NCBI GenBank assembly: GCA_030066975.1
Contig: JASJAO010000005.1
Coordinates: 218,755-282,754, forward strand
DNA: 64,000 bases
Origin: Henriciella sp.
GTDB lineage: Bacteria; Pseudomonadota; Alphaproteobacteria; Caulobacterales; Hyphomonadaceae
Reading direction: 5' to 3'
Part shown: positions 35,192-44,812 of the stretch, in pieces
Layout of the letters: each line of letters starts with the position of its first letter
Position numbering within the stretch: position 1 is the stretch's first letter
Program-made: the position numbers and the translations under genes
Notes under the pieces: model-generated
What the model was told of the DNA's origin: nothing
Seen by the model: only the letters and a program-made list of their open reading frames with translations
The model's database searches: none

Positions 35192-36376
35192 TCAGGGCCG
35201 ATTGGTGCAATCCTGCCAGTTTACGTCCGCAGCGCCCACAAAACGGGCGAGGCGCTGCAGCTCCGCCTCAAGCTTTGCTACGCGGGCCCCAGTCCATTTG
35301 ACCTTCGGTTCGATCCAGAGATTGAGCACGTTGAGACGGCCCGCCTTGCGGTCGGCTTTGACTTCAATGCGGCCGACAAAGCGGTCGCCTTCGAGCAAGG
35401 GATAGACATAGTAGCCCCAGACCCGTTTGGCGGCGGGCACGAATATCTCTACCGTATAATCAAACCCGAACAGACGGCTAAGCCGGGCCCGGTCGCGGAT
35501 GACCGGATCAAACGGGTTGAGCAGGCGCAGACGCGAGGTTGCGGCGGGTGCAGCCTCAAGACGGGCTTCGATATCAGCCGGCGCGAGGGCTTCGCGCCAG
35601 ACGCGGTCCCGGCCCTCAATTTCCACTGGCACCAGATCGGTCTGATCCTCACACCATGCTTTGACATGCGGGTTATCGACCGCCGCCCAGAAGCGCTGAA
35701 TGTCGCCCGGCGTACCGAAGCTCAGCCGGTCAAGCGCGGCGCGGCAAAGCGCATCAACCTGTTCATCGTCTGGCATGTCATAGCTGCGCAGATGATCCGG
35801 AATGACGCGTTCGCTGAGATCGTAGAATTTGGTGAAGCCCTCGCGATGCGAGGTCGAGAGCTCACCGGCATACCACATATAATCGAGTGCCAATTTGTGC
35901 GGCGGGCGCGCCCACATTTTCTTCTCACCGGCGACTTTGGTGTCGAACGCTTTGGTGCTGAGCGGGCCCTCGGCGCGGATCCGATCCTTGATCTGGTTGC
36001 GACCGTCGGCATCCAGCATGCCGCGATGCCATTCCCATTTGCGGACCTTGGCCTCCAGCCGGTCAAACTGGCGTTTCCACATCGGATAGAACTCCATCGG
36101 AATGACGGAGGCATCATGGGTAAAATGCTCAAACACACCGCGATGCTCAGCCATCAGCGTGTTCAGCATCGGTTCGCGATAGTTCTGATTACGGCTCCAC
36201 AGAATGTGGTGATGGGCGCGAGAGACGACCTGGATCGTGTCGAGCTGGACAAAGCCGAGCTGTTTGATCAGCGCCGGTAGGTCGAGATCGCCGGTCGGCG
36301 TTGGGGCAAGCCCCTGGGCACTGAGCCACAGACGGCGGGCATCGCGATTATGGATTTTCAGCGGCGCTTTGGTCAT
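35192..36376 (-). CDS. YcaQ-like winged-helix DNA glycosylase family protein
   Basis: The product is about 394 residues of the HTH_42/YcaQ family. The E. coli member unhooks DNA interstrand crosslinks. The catalytic QxD motif is present in QLDTIQVVSRAHHHILWSR (near residue 45), and the C-terminal half carries RLFGFDYTVEIFVPAAKRVWGYYVYPLLEGDRFVGRIE, a conserved block. The start at ATG 36376 (MTKAPLKI) is preferred over one ten codons upstream. Neighbours on the same strand include rarA, another genome-maintenance gene. Confidence 0.87.
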   Translation of the reverse strand: MTKAPLKIHNRDARRLWLSAQGLAPTPTGDLDLPALIKQLGFVQLDTIQVVSRAHHHILWSRNQNYREPMLNTLMAEHRGVFEHFTHDASVIPMEFYPMWKRQFDRLEAKVRKWEWHRGMLDADGRNQIKDRIRAEGPLSTKAFDTKVAGEKKMWARPPHKLALDYMWYAGELSTSHREGFTKFYDLSERVIPDHLRSYDMPDDEQVDALCRAALDRLSFGTPGDIQRFWAAVDNPHVKAWCEDQTDLVPVEIEGRDRVWREALAPADIEARLEAAPAATSRLRLLNPFDPVIRDRARLSRLFGFDYTVEIFVPAAKRVWGYYVYPLLEGDRFVGRIEVKADRKAGRLNVLNLWIEPKVKWTGARVAKLEAELQRLARFVGAADVNWQDCTNRP

Positions 36377-36455
36377 TGGGGCCTGTATAAATTGATCTGC
36401 GATCAATTGTCAGCCCGCACTTGTCGAGGCCGAAAGCGATGTCCCTGACAAGGTT

Positions 36456-36983
36456 CTAGGCGGGCAACCAGTCTGACAGGTCCGCATCAAGCTGATCCCA
36501 GTCCGTATACACTTTGTCTTCGCCCGGTTTGGCGTCCGGGTCTCTTTTCGCAACGATCCGGCGCATGATGAAGCCGGTAAGGATGTCATATTGGGAAGGC
36601 CTGTAGGCGCCCGCGACTTGGAGCGTCCGATTGGGGGTCCAGCCAGTCGCTGAAGCGAGGTCGCCTGCGATCTCATCGAGGCTGCGCCACTCCTCTGCAT
36701 CATGGCCGTGGGCGGCAAGCGAGACGGAGAGGAATAGTGTCTTGAGCGCGTTCAACTGGTCCGCATTGACTGACAGGAAATGGCTGAGCGGCTTTGGGTA
36801 ATGTCCCGCATGAATGGGCGCGGCGAGGATGACGGCATCATAGGCGCTGAGGTCCATATCCTCCGCATCTTTTAAGCCCAGCAGTTCAACCGCCTGGCCC
36901 TGATCCGCCAACCGTCTAAACACATGGCGCGCAATCTCACGCGACTGTCCTTCCTTGGTGGCGTATCCGATCAGGATTTTCAT
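36456..36983 (-). CDS. Flavodoxin-domain protein, HemG-like
   Basis: The protein is about 175 residues with an N-terminal FMN phosphate loop (ILIGYATKEGQSREIARH), APIHAGHYPKPLSHFL in the middle and a C-terminal GFIMRRIVAKRDPD segment. These match the menaquinone-dependent protoporphyrinogen oxidase HemG and its relatives. GGGAGGA upstream of ATG 36983 supports the start. Whether it serves heme synthesis here cannot be told; no heme genes are adjacent. Confidence 0.75.
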   Translation of the reverse strand: MKILIGYATKEGQSREIARHVFRRLADQGQAVELLGLKDAEDMDLSAYDAVILAAPIHAGHYPKPLSHFLSVNADQLNALKTLFLSVSLAAHGHDAEEWRSLDEIAGDLASATGWTPNRTLQVAGAYRPSQYDILTGFIMRRIVAKRDPDAKPGEDKVYTDWDQLDADLSDWLPA

Positions 36984-37098
36984 GTGGACCGTCCTCCCGG
37001 TCAAAGCGCGCTCTTGGCATCCGTCACAGACTATCAAGCCAGCAGAGCGCCGGGCATCCGTGAAAGTACCGAGATTTCAAGTTTGGCCTTGAAGTCGA

Positions 37099-38409
37099 TC
37101 AGTCCTCGCCCCGCTCCTTTCTCCAGGCTTTCCATTGGGCGAGGCGCTCGGCGATGGGGTGTTCGCGGCCCTGGCCCTTGGGCAGATAGTATTCGCCGCG
37201 GGGCATGTCTTCGGGGAAGTAATTCTGGCCGGAGAAGCTGTCTTCGGCGTCGTGATCGTATTGGTAGCCCTTACCGTAGCCTTCATCTTTCATCAGGGCG
37301 GTGGGGGCGTTGAGAATGTGTTTGGGCGGGGTCAGCGAGCCGGTCTCTTTCGCGGCGCGCATCGCGGCTTTCCAGGCGACGTAGGCGGCATTGGATTTTG
37401 GTGCGGTGGCGAGATGGATGACGGCATGGGCAAGGGCAAGCTCGCCTTCCGGTGAGCCCAATCGCTCGTAGGTGCGGGTGGCTTCATTGGTGACCATCAG
37501 CGCGGTTGGGTCGGCGAGGCCGATATCTTCACTCGCCATACGCAAGAGGCGGCGGGCGAGATAGAGCGGGTCTTCCCCGCCCTCAATCATCCGGGCGAAC
37601 CAGTAAAGCGCCGCATCCGGGTCGGAACCGCGCACGGATTTGTGCAGAGCAGAGATGAGATTGTAATGCTCGTCGCGGTTCTTGTCATAGCTCGGCGCGC
37701 GTTTCTGGAGCGCCTCTGAGAGCTGTGCGGGGGTCAGTTGGTCGTCGTCCTTGGCGAGGTCGAAAACCTGCTCCATCAAGTTGAGAAGATAGCGGCCATC
37801 GCCATCCGCCATGGCGATCAGCGTGTCGCGCGCGGGATCTGTCAGCGGCATCTGGCGGTCCATCTCGGCGCAGGCGCGGGTCATCAGTTCGAGGCCCGCC
37901 GCATAGTCCAGCTTGCGCAGAACCAGGACCCGGCAGCGCGACAGCAGCGCGCCGTTGAGTTCAAAGCTCGGATTCTCGGTCGTCGCGCCGACGAGAGTCA
38001 CGGTGCCCGCCTCGACATAGGGCAGGAATCCGTCCTGCTGAGCCCGGTTGAAGCGGTGAATTTCGTCAACGAAGAGCAACGTGCCCTTGCCAAGATTACG
38101 GCGGTTTTCAGCCGCCTCAAACACAGCTCGGAGGTCTTTGACGCCGGAGAAAATCGCCGAAATGGCCTCGAAATGGAGATCGGTTTCATCGGCCAGCAGG
38201 CGCGCGATGGTGGTCTTGCCGACCCCAGGCGGGCCCCAGAGGATGATGGAGGAGAGACGTCCGGAGGCCAGCATCCGCCCAAGCGGCGCGTCGGCGGCCA
38301 GCAAATGATCCTGGCCCACAACCTCCGTCAGCGTGGTCGGACGCAGCCGATCGGCCAACGGGCGCGGGGCCTGATCAGACAGACCGGAAGCGGCGAACAA
38401 ATCACTCAT
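37099..38409 (-). CDS. rarA: Replication-associated recombination protein A (RarA/MgsA)
   Basis: This AAA+ ATPase, related to clamp-loader subunits, acts at stalled replication forks. Walker A is GPPGVGKTT (near residue 60), Walker B LLFVDEIHRFNR, sensor 1 LVGATTENPSFELN, and the arginine finger lies in LLSRCRVL. The C-terminal tetramerisation part contains SDPDAALYWFARMIEGGEDP and SPEGELALAHAVIHLA. At 436 residues it is of normal length. It is divergent from a glutathione S-transferase gene. Confidence 0.96.
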   Translation of the reverse strand: MSDLFAASGLSDQAPRPLADRLRPTTLTEVVGQDHLLAADAPLGRMLASGRLSSIILWGPPGVGKTTIARLLADETDLHFEAISAIFSGVKDLRAVFEAAENRRNLGKGTLLFVDEIHRFNRAQQDGFLPYVEAGTVTLVGATTENPSFELNGALLSRCRVLVLRKLDYAAGLELMTRACAEMDRQMPLTDPARDTLIAMADGDGRYLLNLMEQVFDLAKDDDQLTPAQLSEALQKRAPSYDKNRDEHYNLISALHKSVRGSDPDAALYWFARMIEGGEDPLYLARRLLRMASEDIGLADPTALMVTNEATRTYERLGSPEGELALAHAVIHLATAPKSNAAYVAWKAAMRAAKETGSLTPPKHILNAPTALMKDEGYGKGYQYDHDAEDSFSGQNYFPEDMPRGEYYLPKGQGREHPIAERLAQWKAWRKERGED

Positions 38410-38508
38410 CGGCCTACCCTACCTTTTTGGACGCCAAACGGTAAACAAAGCCATTGACTCTGTTCGCATGAAAGAACAAGATCAAAACGGGAACACGTGG
38501 AGGCCGGT

Positions 38509-39144
38509 ATGTCAAAATCGTTGACTTTCTACACCAATCCGATGTCGCGCGGGCGGATTGCGCGCTGGATGCTGGAAGAGGTCGGGGCGCGCTATGAGAC
38601 GGTGTATCTGACCTATGGCGACACGATAAAGCGCGCGGACTATCTCGCCATCAATCCGATGGGAAAAGTCCCGGCGATTAAGCATGGGGACACCGTGGTG
38701 ACCGAATGTGCGGCGATCTGTGCCTATCTCGCCGACGCGTTTCCGGACGCCGGATTGGCGCCGCCTTTGTCAGACCGGGGCAGCTATTATCGCTGGATGT
38801 TCTTTGCCGCCGGGCCCCTCGAAAGCGCGACCATGAACAAGGCCATGGGCGTGTCGACGGAAGGTCATCAGCAAATGGCGGGCTATGGTGACTTTGACAC
38901 GACGCGCAACACGCTGATCCAGGCGGTGTCGGGCAGCGACTATCTCTGCGGGGACACGTTTACTGCCGCAGACGTCTATGTCGGGTCGCAGGTCGGGTGG
39001 GGCCTGGAGTTCGGCACGATCCCGACAAGCCCGGAGCTGGAGGCCTATCGCGACCGTGTGTATGGCCGGGAAGCCTGGCAGCGCGCGAATGAGATTGATA
39101 ATGCCGCTATGGCAGAGCATGGGCCCGCCGCGCCGGTAGAATAG
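38509..39144 (+). CDS. Glutathione S-transferase family protein
   Basis: The product is about 211 residues. The thioredoxin-like N-terminal domain has the catalytic-region TFYTNPMSRGRIARWMLEE and the glutathione-binding NPMGKVPAI plus TECAAICAYLAD. The all-helical C-terminal domain contains GDTFTAADVYVGS, the N-capping box. GAGG precedes ATG 38509 (MSKSLTF). Substrate unknown. It converges on the DegP-like protease gene. Confidence 0.9.
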   Translation: MSKSLTFYTNPMSRGRIARWMLEEVGARYETVYLTYGDTIKRADYLAINPMGKVPAIKHGDTVVTECAAICAYLADAFPDAGLAPPLSDRGSYYRWMFFAAGPLESATMNKAMGVSTEGHQQMAGYGDFDTTRNTLIQAVSGSDYLCGDTFTAADVYVGSQVGWGLEFGTIPTSPELEAYRDRVYGREAWQRANEIDNAAMAEHGPAAPVE

Positions 39145-39195
39145 GACCTGGCCTGTCGCGATGTGGTAAAGCGCCCTCGGGTCGCCTCGGCCGGG

Positions 39196-40644
39196 CTACA
39201 GCACAATGGTGCCGTTGATGCGGCGGCCATTGCGGTCGATCTCAATCGTCCAGCGCCCGGAATCGCGGTCGAGGGCCTCTTCGAGATCGTCAATGGAGGA
39301 GACGGCCTTGCCATCGACCGAGAGGATAAGGTCGCCGGGGCGCACGACACGCCAAGCATAGGCGCGGCGCTGAATGCGAGTGACGAGGACGCCGCTGTCA
39401 AACGGGTCGCGGCCGAGTTCTTCGGCGAGGCGCGGCGAGAGTTCGGCGACTTCTGCACCGGTGAAGGGATGCGCGCCCTGGAGCAGGACCAAGTCGGCAT
39501 CGCTTGCCCCCGGAGGCGGTTCCAGCCGGACACGGATCGCTTCTTCGCGACCGCCGCGCAGCACATCCAGCTCAACAAATTCACCCGGTGAGCGCGTCGC
39601 GGCGAGGAATTTCAGGCCTTTTTCGTCAAACACTTCACGGTCATCAATGCGCAGGACGAGGTCGCCGCGGCGCAGGTCGGCCTTGTCGGCCGGGCCATCC
39701 TGATAGACTTCACTGACAATCACGCCAATCGGGCGATCCAGGCCTTGCGCGGTGGCGATGTCAAAGGTCACGGCCTGGCCTTTTAAGCCGAGCCAGGGCC
39801 GTACGATCATGCCCTCATTGACGGCGGCATCGACAACGCGTTTGACCATTTCAGACGGGATCGCAAAGCCAATCCCGTTCGAGCCGCCGGAGCGGGAAAA
39901 GATCGCAGTGTTTACGCCGACCAGCTCGCCACGTGTATTGACCAGTGCGCCGCCGGAATTGCCCGGATTCACCGCCGCATCCGTCTGCAGGAAGAAGGCA
40001 TAATCAGTGACGCCGACATCGGTGCGCGCGGTGGCGGAAATGATCCCGCTGGTGACGGTCTGTCCGACGCCGAACGGGTTGCCAATGGCCAGGACCAGAT
40101 CGCCAACCTCGACACGGGTCGTGTCGGCATAGCCCAGGGCCGGCAGCGGGGCCTCGCCGGTATCGATCTTGAGCACGGCGAGATCTGTGCGCTCGTCAGC
40201 GAGGATCAGTTCTGCCGGGTACTCGCGCCGGTCAGACAGGACGACGAGAAACTCATCGGCGCCGCTGATCACGTGATTATTGGTCACGATGACGCCGTCC
40301 TCAGACAGGATCACGCCGGAGCCGAGTGAGTTCTGCACCCGCTCTTCTGTGCGCGGCCCGGTCGCAAAGGGACGCCCGAAAAAGTCACGCATGACCTGCC
40401 CGCGCTGCACCGTTTTCTTGGTGTAGACATTGACCACAGCCGGTGAGACCTCACGCACCAGAGGCGCATAGCTCATTTCGACCTGCTCTTGTGTCTGCGG
40501 GACTTGTTTTGGCCAGAATCCCTGGGCGTGCGCATGACCGACAAAAAGTGGGCTGATCAGCACGATCACCAGGGCCAGTAGCAGAACAACCACTACAGCA
40601 AGCAGTTTGGAGACGTGTTTTGTCATAGGATACAGATAAGTCAT
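39196..40644 (-). CDS. DegP/DegQ (Do-like) periplasmic serine protease
   Basis: A trypsin-like HtrA protease with an N-terminal signal anchor (KLLAVVVVLLLALVIVLISPL). The catalytic triad is in TNNHVISGAD (His), DERTDLAVLK (Asp) and NPGNSGGALVN (Ser), followed by two PDZ domains (from about residues 275 and 380). It handles misfolded envelope proteins. ATG 40644 was chosen; ATG 40626 is equally near the hydrophobic start, and the longer open frame upstream looks non-coding. At about 482 residues it is normal for Do proteases. Confidence 0.9.
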   Translation of the reverse strand: MTYLYPMTKHVSKLLAVVVVLLLALVIVLISPLFVGHAHAQGFWPKQVPQTQEQVEMSYAPLVREVSPAVVNVYTKKTVQRGQVMRDFFGRPFATGPRTEERVQNSLGSGVILSEDGVIVTNNHVISGADEFLVVLSDRREYPAELILADERTDLAVLKIDTGEAPLPALGYADTTRVEVGDLVLAIGNPFGVGQTVTSGIISATARTDVGVTDYAFFLQTDAAVNPGNSGGALVNTRGELVGVNTAIFSRSGGSNGIGFAIPSEMVKRVVDAAVNEGMIVRPWLGLKGQAVTFDIATAQGLDRPIGVIVSEVYQDGPADKADLRRGDLVLRIDDREVFDEKGLKFLAATRSPGEFVELDVLRGGREEAIRVRLEPPPGASDADLVLLQGAHPFTGAEVAELSPRLAEELGRDPFDSGVLVTRIQRRAYAWRVVRPGDLILSVDGKAVSSIDDLEEALDRDSGRWTIEIDRNGRRINGTIVL

Positions 40645-40721
40645 GAATGTGGCTCTATTCCGGCGCGCACACGGACGCAATTGGGCATACGATGACATTT
40701 CAGACAGGCTTTGACGATCCC

Positions 40722-42155
40722 CTATTCCGCCGCCTTCTGTGACAGTTTCTGCAGGTTCTGCTCGTGCTCTTCGCGGCTGATGCGATAGAAGCTGACCGCG
40801 ACAATCATCATCATCCAGATCGACAGCAGAGCGATGGCGTAACCCCAACCAAGGGTGCGCACAGACGCCTCGCCAACATCCGCGGCGCGGCTGCCGGGTT
40901 CAATCGCGGCGACAGAGAGAATGATGGAGGCGAGGAACAGGCCGGAAAACTGGGCGAGTTTGCGAATAAAGCTGATCCCGGCAAAGAAGATGCCTTCCGA
41001 GCGCCGACCGGTTGCAAGCTCACTTTGCTCAACGACATCGGCCACCATGGACGCGGCGAGCATCTGATAGGCGATGATCAGAGCGACATCGACGACGGTT
41101 ACAATCAGGATGAACGTGTAGAGTTCATCGGTGCCATTAGCGGGCAGCAATCCGAACAGGCGAAGGAAAACTGGCGTTGGCGCGATTGTGAAAGCGAGCA
41201 GACCGATAATGATGGCGGCTCTTTTCTTGCCAAGAAAACGCCCGGCAAGCGGTGCAAGACCGAGCGCCATCAGGGCGGAAAGGTAGACGGCTGTGGTGAG
41301 GCCGCCAATCTGATCGGCGGTGAACTCCCAGAAAAAACCGTTAATGTACTGGTTCAAACTGGCCGAGGTGCCACTTGCTACAAATCCGAACAGAGTTGCA
41401 ATGAACAGGGCCCGAAAGGAGGGATTGGAGGCGGTTTCTGAAATCTCGCCAAACACCCGCTTGATCGTGATCCGACGCTGCGGCGGTGGCGGCTTCAAGT
41501 GCGGGATATGGCGATGGGTGCCGAAGGACGTGATCGCGATGGATGTAAAGATGCAGCAGGCGGCGAGCAGGCCATAAGCATGCCAACCGTCAATATGGAA
41601 AAAGCCGGACGGGTCACCTTCGCTTGGCTGCAGCAAGGCCACAAAGAGAATGATCTGGACCGTAAGACCGCCCACCCAGGCGAAGAAGTAGCGAAACGAC
41701 ATGAGCGAGGTGCGCGCGTCATAGTCCTGTGTCAGCTCCGCGGCCAGAGCATGATGCGGGACTTCAAACAGCGTATAGGTCAGCCGCACTGTGATGGTCA
41801 GCACCAGTAACCAGACAAACAGACCCGTGCCCTGCAGTGCTTCCGGGGGATTCCAGACGAGGAAGTAAGCGATCGCAACCGGGATCAGGGCCACGTAAAT
41901 GAAAGGATGGCGGCGTCCGAAGCGGCTTTTCAGATTGTCGGACCAATAGCCGACGACCGGGTCCGAGACCGCATCAAGGACGAGCGCAATCCCCATGGCC
42001 AGAACGACCAGAAAGGCAGGCAGGCCGAGCACCTGGCTATAGAAGAGGAGCAGGACGTACTCGAACCCGTTATTCTTGATTCCACCCGCTGCGCCGCCGA
42101 CGCCATAGGCGAGGCGCGTCAACAATCCGGGTTTACGGGTCACGGTTTCGCTCAT
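40722..42155 (-). CDS. MFS transporter, GPH (MelB-like) family
   Basis: The product is about 477 residues with twelve hydrophobic segments. The GPH signature region DAVSDPVVGYWSDNLKSRFGRRHPFIY is in the first half, and the interdomain loop is basic (KPPPPQRRITIKRVFGEI). GPH members import glycosides or other organic solutes with Na+ or H+. GGAGGACAA before ATG 42155 supports the start. It lies 61 bp downstream of an acyl-CoA dehydrogenase gene on the same strand, so it may import the compound degraded by that cluster (inference). Confidence 0.88.
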   Translation of the reverse strand: MSETVTRKPGLLTRLAYGVGGAAGGIKNNGFEYVLLLFYSQVLGLPAFLVVLAMGIALVLDAVSDPVVGYWSDNLKSRFGRRHPFIYVALIPVAIAYFLVWNPPEALQGTGLFVWLLVLTITVRLTYTLFEVPHHALAAELTQDYDARTSLMSFRYFFAWVGGLTVQIILFVALLQPSEGDPSGFFHIDGWHAYGLLAACCIFTSIAITSFGTHRHIPHLKPPPPQRRITIKRVFGEISETASNPSFRALFIATLFGFVASGTSASLNQYINGFFWEFTADQIGGLTTAVYLSALMALGLAPLAGRFLGKKRAAIIIGLLAFTIAPTPVFLRLFGLLPANGTDELYTFILIVTVVDVALIIAYQMLAASMVADVVEQSELATGRRSEGIFFAGISFIRKLAQFSGLFLASIILSVAAIEPGSRAADVGEASVRTLGWGYAIALLSIWMMMIVAVSFYRISREEHEQNLQKLSQKAAE

Positions 42156-42216
42156 TTGTCCTCCCAAAGTGACAGTGGCGGGCCTCTCAGCCGGGCCCGC
42201 TCACCATCGACACCCG

Positions 42217-43440
42217 TTACAGGCCGAGCACCATCTTGGACATGATGTTGCGCTGGATCTCGTTTGAGCCCGCATAGATCGAGGTCTTGCGATAATTGAA
42301 ATAGGTCGGTGCGACAGAGGCCGCATAGTCCGGGGTGGGCAGATTGGCATTGGCCCCGGCCCGGGCCACGGCGAATGTGTCCTCGACAAAGGGCGCGGCG
42401 TATCCGCCGACCGCTTCGAGCGAGAGTTCCGTGATCGCCTGCTGGGCTTCGGAACCCGCGCATTTCAGCATCGAGCTTTCCGCGCCGACGGCCTCACCGG
42501 CTGACAGGGCGGAGAAGATCCGGAGTTCTGTCGCGTTCAATGCCTCGATCTTCATTTCCATATTGGCGAGCTTGCGGCGGAAATCATGATCCTCGATCAA
42601 TGGGCGCCCGCCAGACTGTTCGACCGCGGCGAGTTTCTTGGTCTTTTCCAGCGCGTTTTTGAGCCCGGGCGCATAGGCATTGCCGCGCTCGAACTGGAGC
42701 AGATACTTGGCATAGGTCCAGCCTTTATTCTCTTCCCCAATCAGCGACTCCGCGATGGGCACGCGGACATTTTCGAAGAAGACCTGATTGATCTCCTGTT
42801 GTCCATCCACCGGACCGTCCAGCGTCGGCAGGGACGAGACAGAGATGCCGGGCAGGTCCATCGGGAAAATCAGGAAGCTGATACCCTCCTGAGGTTTGCC
42901 GTCCTTGCTGGTGCGGACGAGACAGAAGATCCAGTCGGCATGCTGGGCGTGGGTCGTCCAGATCTTTGACCCATTGAGGACATAGTCGTCCCCATCGCGG
43001 ACTGCGCTCATTTGCAGGCTGGCGAGATCGGACCCCGAGCCCGGCTCGGAATAGCCCTGACACCACCAGATCGACGACTCCTTGATCTTGGGCAGGTGCT
43101 CAGCCTTCTGCGCGTCGTTGCCGAAGGCCATGATGACCGGCGCGACCATGGATTTGCCCATCGGGCTGGTATTCGGGGTCCCGGCCGCGGCCATTTCCAT
43201 GTTCAGGATGTAACGCTGACCGGAGGTCAGACCCGGGCCGCCAAACTCTTCGGGCCAGTCGACAACGAACCAGCCCTTCTCGTCGAGCTTGCGCTGCCAT
43301 TCGAGCATGCCGTCTTTGTCGAGATAGCCATTCTTCGACATGGCATTTCTGGCCCGCAATTCGGGCGTGTAGGCGTCAGCAATCCAGTCGCGGACCTCTT
43401 GCTGGAAGGCGCGCTCTTCATCGGTAAATGACAGATCCAT
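42217..43440 (-). CDS. Acyl-CoA dehydrogenase (PimC-like type)
   Basis: This FAD enzyme forming a 2-enoyl-CoA has 407 residues. The first ACAD signature is WWCQGYSEPGSGSDLASLQ and the C-terminal region YFNYRKTSIYAGSNEIQRNIMSKM carries the FAD/nucleotide contacts. Its sequence is paralogous to the dehydrogenase at 48,566-49,762, sharing the unusual CQGYSEPG block. An ABM monooxygenase gene sits 9 bp upstream and a transporter downstream, so this is a small catabolic operon. Substrate unknown. Confidence 0.92.
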   Translation of the reverse strand: MDLSFTDEERAFQQEVRDWIADAYTPELRARNAMSKNGYLDKDGMLEWQRKLDEKGWFVVDWPEEFGGPGLTSGQRYILNMEMAAAGTPNTSPMGKSMVAPVIMAFGNDAQKAEHLPKIKESSIWWCQGYSEPGSGSDLASLQMSAVRDGDDYVLNGSKIWTTHAQHADWIFCLVRTSKDGKPQEGISFLIFPMDLPGISVSSLPTLDGPVDGQQEINQVFFENVRVPIAESLIGEENKGWTYAKYLLQFERGNAYAPGLKNALEKTKKLAAVEQSGGRPLIEDHDFRRKLANMEMKIEALNATELRIFSALSAGEAVGAESSMLKCAGSEAQQAITELSLEAVGGYAAPFVEDTFAVARAGANANLPTPDYAASVAPTYFNYRKTSIYAGSNEIQRNIMSKMVLGL

Positions 43441-43449
43441 GATCGGCTC

Positions 43450-43740
43450 CTATTCGACGATATCAAAAACTTGGATCTCAGGGACACCGGCAAGACAGGG
43501 CCCAAGCTTGGGCCCGGCTGCGGTGAAATACTCGGTCTTGCCATGCGCATCGAGATCGGCCTGCGTGGCATACTGCTCCATGAAGATGTAGGTGTTGGCG
43601 TCCTTCTTGGACTTGTAGAGCTGATAGGTCAGCGTGCCAGGCTCATTCGCTTTGACTTTCGCCATCAGATCCTTGGCGACGGTTTCAAACTCGGCTTCCT
43701 TGCCTTCAGCGATCTTGAGTGTTGCGACGACACCAATCAT
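43450..43740 (-). CDS. Antibiotic biosynthesis monooxygenase (ABM) domain protein
   Basis: The product is about 96 residues, a dimeric alpha/beta-barrel of the ABM type: VVATLKIAEGKEAEFETVAKDLMAKVKANEPGTLTYQLYK and TYIFMEQYATQADLDAHGKTEYF match well. GGGAGA precedes ATG 43740. Members are cofactor-free monooxygenases or quinol-related enzymes; the role here is unknown. It is the first gene of the operon with an acyl-CoA dehydrogenase. Confidence 0.85.
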   Translation of the reverse strand: MIGVVATLKIAEGKEAEFETVAKDLMAKVKANEPGTLTYQLYKSKKDANTYIFMEQYATQADLDAHGKTEYFTAAGPKLGPCLAGVPEIQVFDIVE

Positions 43741-43839
43741 GGCGCTCTCCCTGTATGATTTACAGGCGTAAGAGTATGGGGCCTGACGCGAACGGCAAGC
43801 CCCGCCCTTGGGGAAAGGCCTCAAGGGAGTGTGTGATCG

Positions 43840-44262
43840 CTAGTCCGTTGCGGGGCGCCAGAGTGGGCCGACAAAAGCCAGCAGGATCGGGATGTTGAAC
43901 AGGGCATTGGACGCGTTGCCGGACGCAATCGACCCGGCGCTGTCGAGAAGGAACCAGGCGATGAAGCCAGCAACCACGGCTTTGCGCACCCCTTCCGGGG
44001 CGGCGTCGAACACGTCGCCGGACAGAAACCAGATCAACACGCCCCACCCCATCAGGAAGCCACCTGTCAGCGCGCCGAGGAAGATCGTGTCGGGGTGATC
44101 AAACGTCTGTGCGCCGTCGATGGGCCAGACGAGCATATCGGCGGTGAGACGCAGTGGTTCACGGGTCGTGGCGAACGTGCCCAGGAAAAAGATCGGACCG
44201 AAAGAGGCGACGAGGAAAGCCGAGACTTTCAGATAGAGTTTGTGCGTTTTTCGGGATGCCAT
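43840..44262 (-). CDS. Hypothetical four-helix membrane protein
   Basis: The product is about 140 residues with four hydrophobic segments (about 10-30, 58-80, 92-112 and 115-132) and the conserved-looking GALTGGFLMGWGVLIWFL. AAGGAG six nt before ATG 44262 is a strong ribosome site. A perfect 14-bp palindrome lies 20-33 bp upstream, a likely operator. Function unknown. Confidence 0.65.
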   Translation of the reverse strand: MASRKTHKLYLKVSAFLVASFGPIFFLGTFATTREPLRLTADMLVWPIDGAQTFDHPDTIFLGALTGGFLMGWGVLIWFLSGDVFDAAPEGVRKAVVAGFIAWFLLDSAGSIASGNASNALFNIPILLAFVGPLWRPATD

Positions 44263-44281
44263 GCTGTACTCCTTCAGAATC

Positions 44282-44295
44282 GTAGCGATCGCTAC
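44282..44295. promoter_or_regulatory. Perfect 14-bp palindrome, candidate TetR-type operator
   Basis: GTAGCGATCGCTAC is fully self-complementary and sits immediately upstream of the ribosome site of the membrane-protein gene starting at 44262. Its position and symmetry fit a repressor operator. No regulator gene adjoins it in the window. Confidence 0.45.
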
Positions 44296-44355
44296 ATTCT
44301 TAGACAGCAATCACGGGGTTTGCCAAGAGCAAATCTTTTCGGGTCGGACCACTGA

Positions 44356-44742
44356 TCAGCCCTTGAAGGCAGTCACCTCGATTTCGACCAACATTTCCGG
44401 CTCGATCAGATTGGCGATGACCATCGTTGCGGCAGGACGGATCTCGCCGAGATGCCGCTCAAGAACGGGTCGGAGAGCCTCAACCAGCGCCCGATCGGTA
44501 ACGGTATACTGGACGCGGGCAATGTCGGTCATGGCGAAACCGGCCTCGCTGAGCACGTTCCGGATGGTCTGGAAGCAATTTTCGGCCTGCGCATCGACTT
44601 CTGCCGGCAGGGTCATCGAGGCGTAGTCATAGCCGGTGACGCCGGAGACAAAGCACCAGTCGCCCTGCACCACCGCGCGGGAGTAGCCCATGGTCTTCTC
44701 GAACGGAGAGCCGGTGGAGATGAGGCGACGTGGTGAGGACAT
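44356..44742 (-). CDS. RidA family protein (YjgF/YER057c/UK114)
   Basis: The product is about 128 residues. RidA-type deaminases hydrolyse reactive enamine/imine intermediates. The family core is visible: VSGVTGYDYASMTLPAEVDAQAENCFQTI, FAMTDIARVQYTVTDRA, then the EIRPAATMVIANLIEPEMLVEIEVTA ending with conserved Arg and Glu. GGAG six nt before ATG 44742 supports the start. The chorismate-mutase-like branch is equally possible. Confidence 0.88.
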   Translation of the reverse strand: MSSPRRLISTGSPFEKTMGYSRAVVQGDWCFVSGVTGYDYASMTLPAEVDAQAENCFQTIRNVLSEAGFAMTDIARVQYTVTDRALVEALRPVLERHLGEIRPAATMVIANLIEPEMLVEIEVTAFKG

Positions 44743-44812
44743 TTCAGACTCCATTGCTGTTCTTGGCCAGGTTCCTAAACTGGTTGAAAACAAAACGGGA
44801 GGTTGAAACACC

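Noticed and set aside
35114..36280. 388-codon plus-strand frame
   Set aside because: Antisense of the YcaQ-like gene, which has the QxD motif and conserved C-terminal block.
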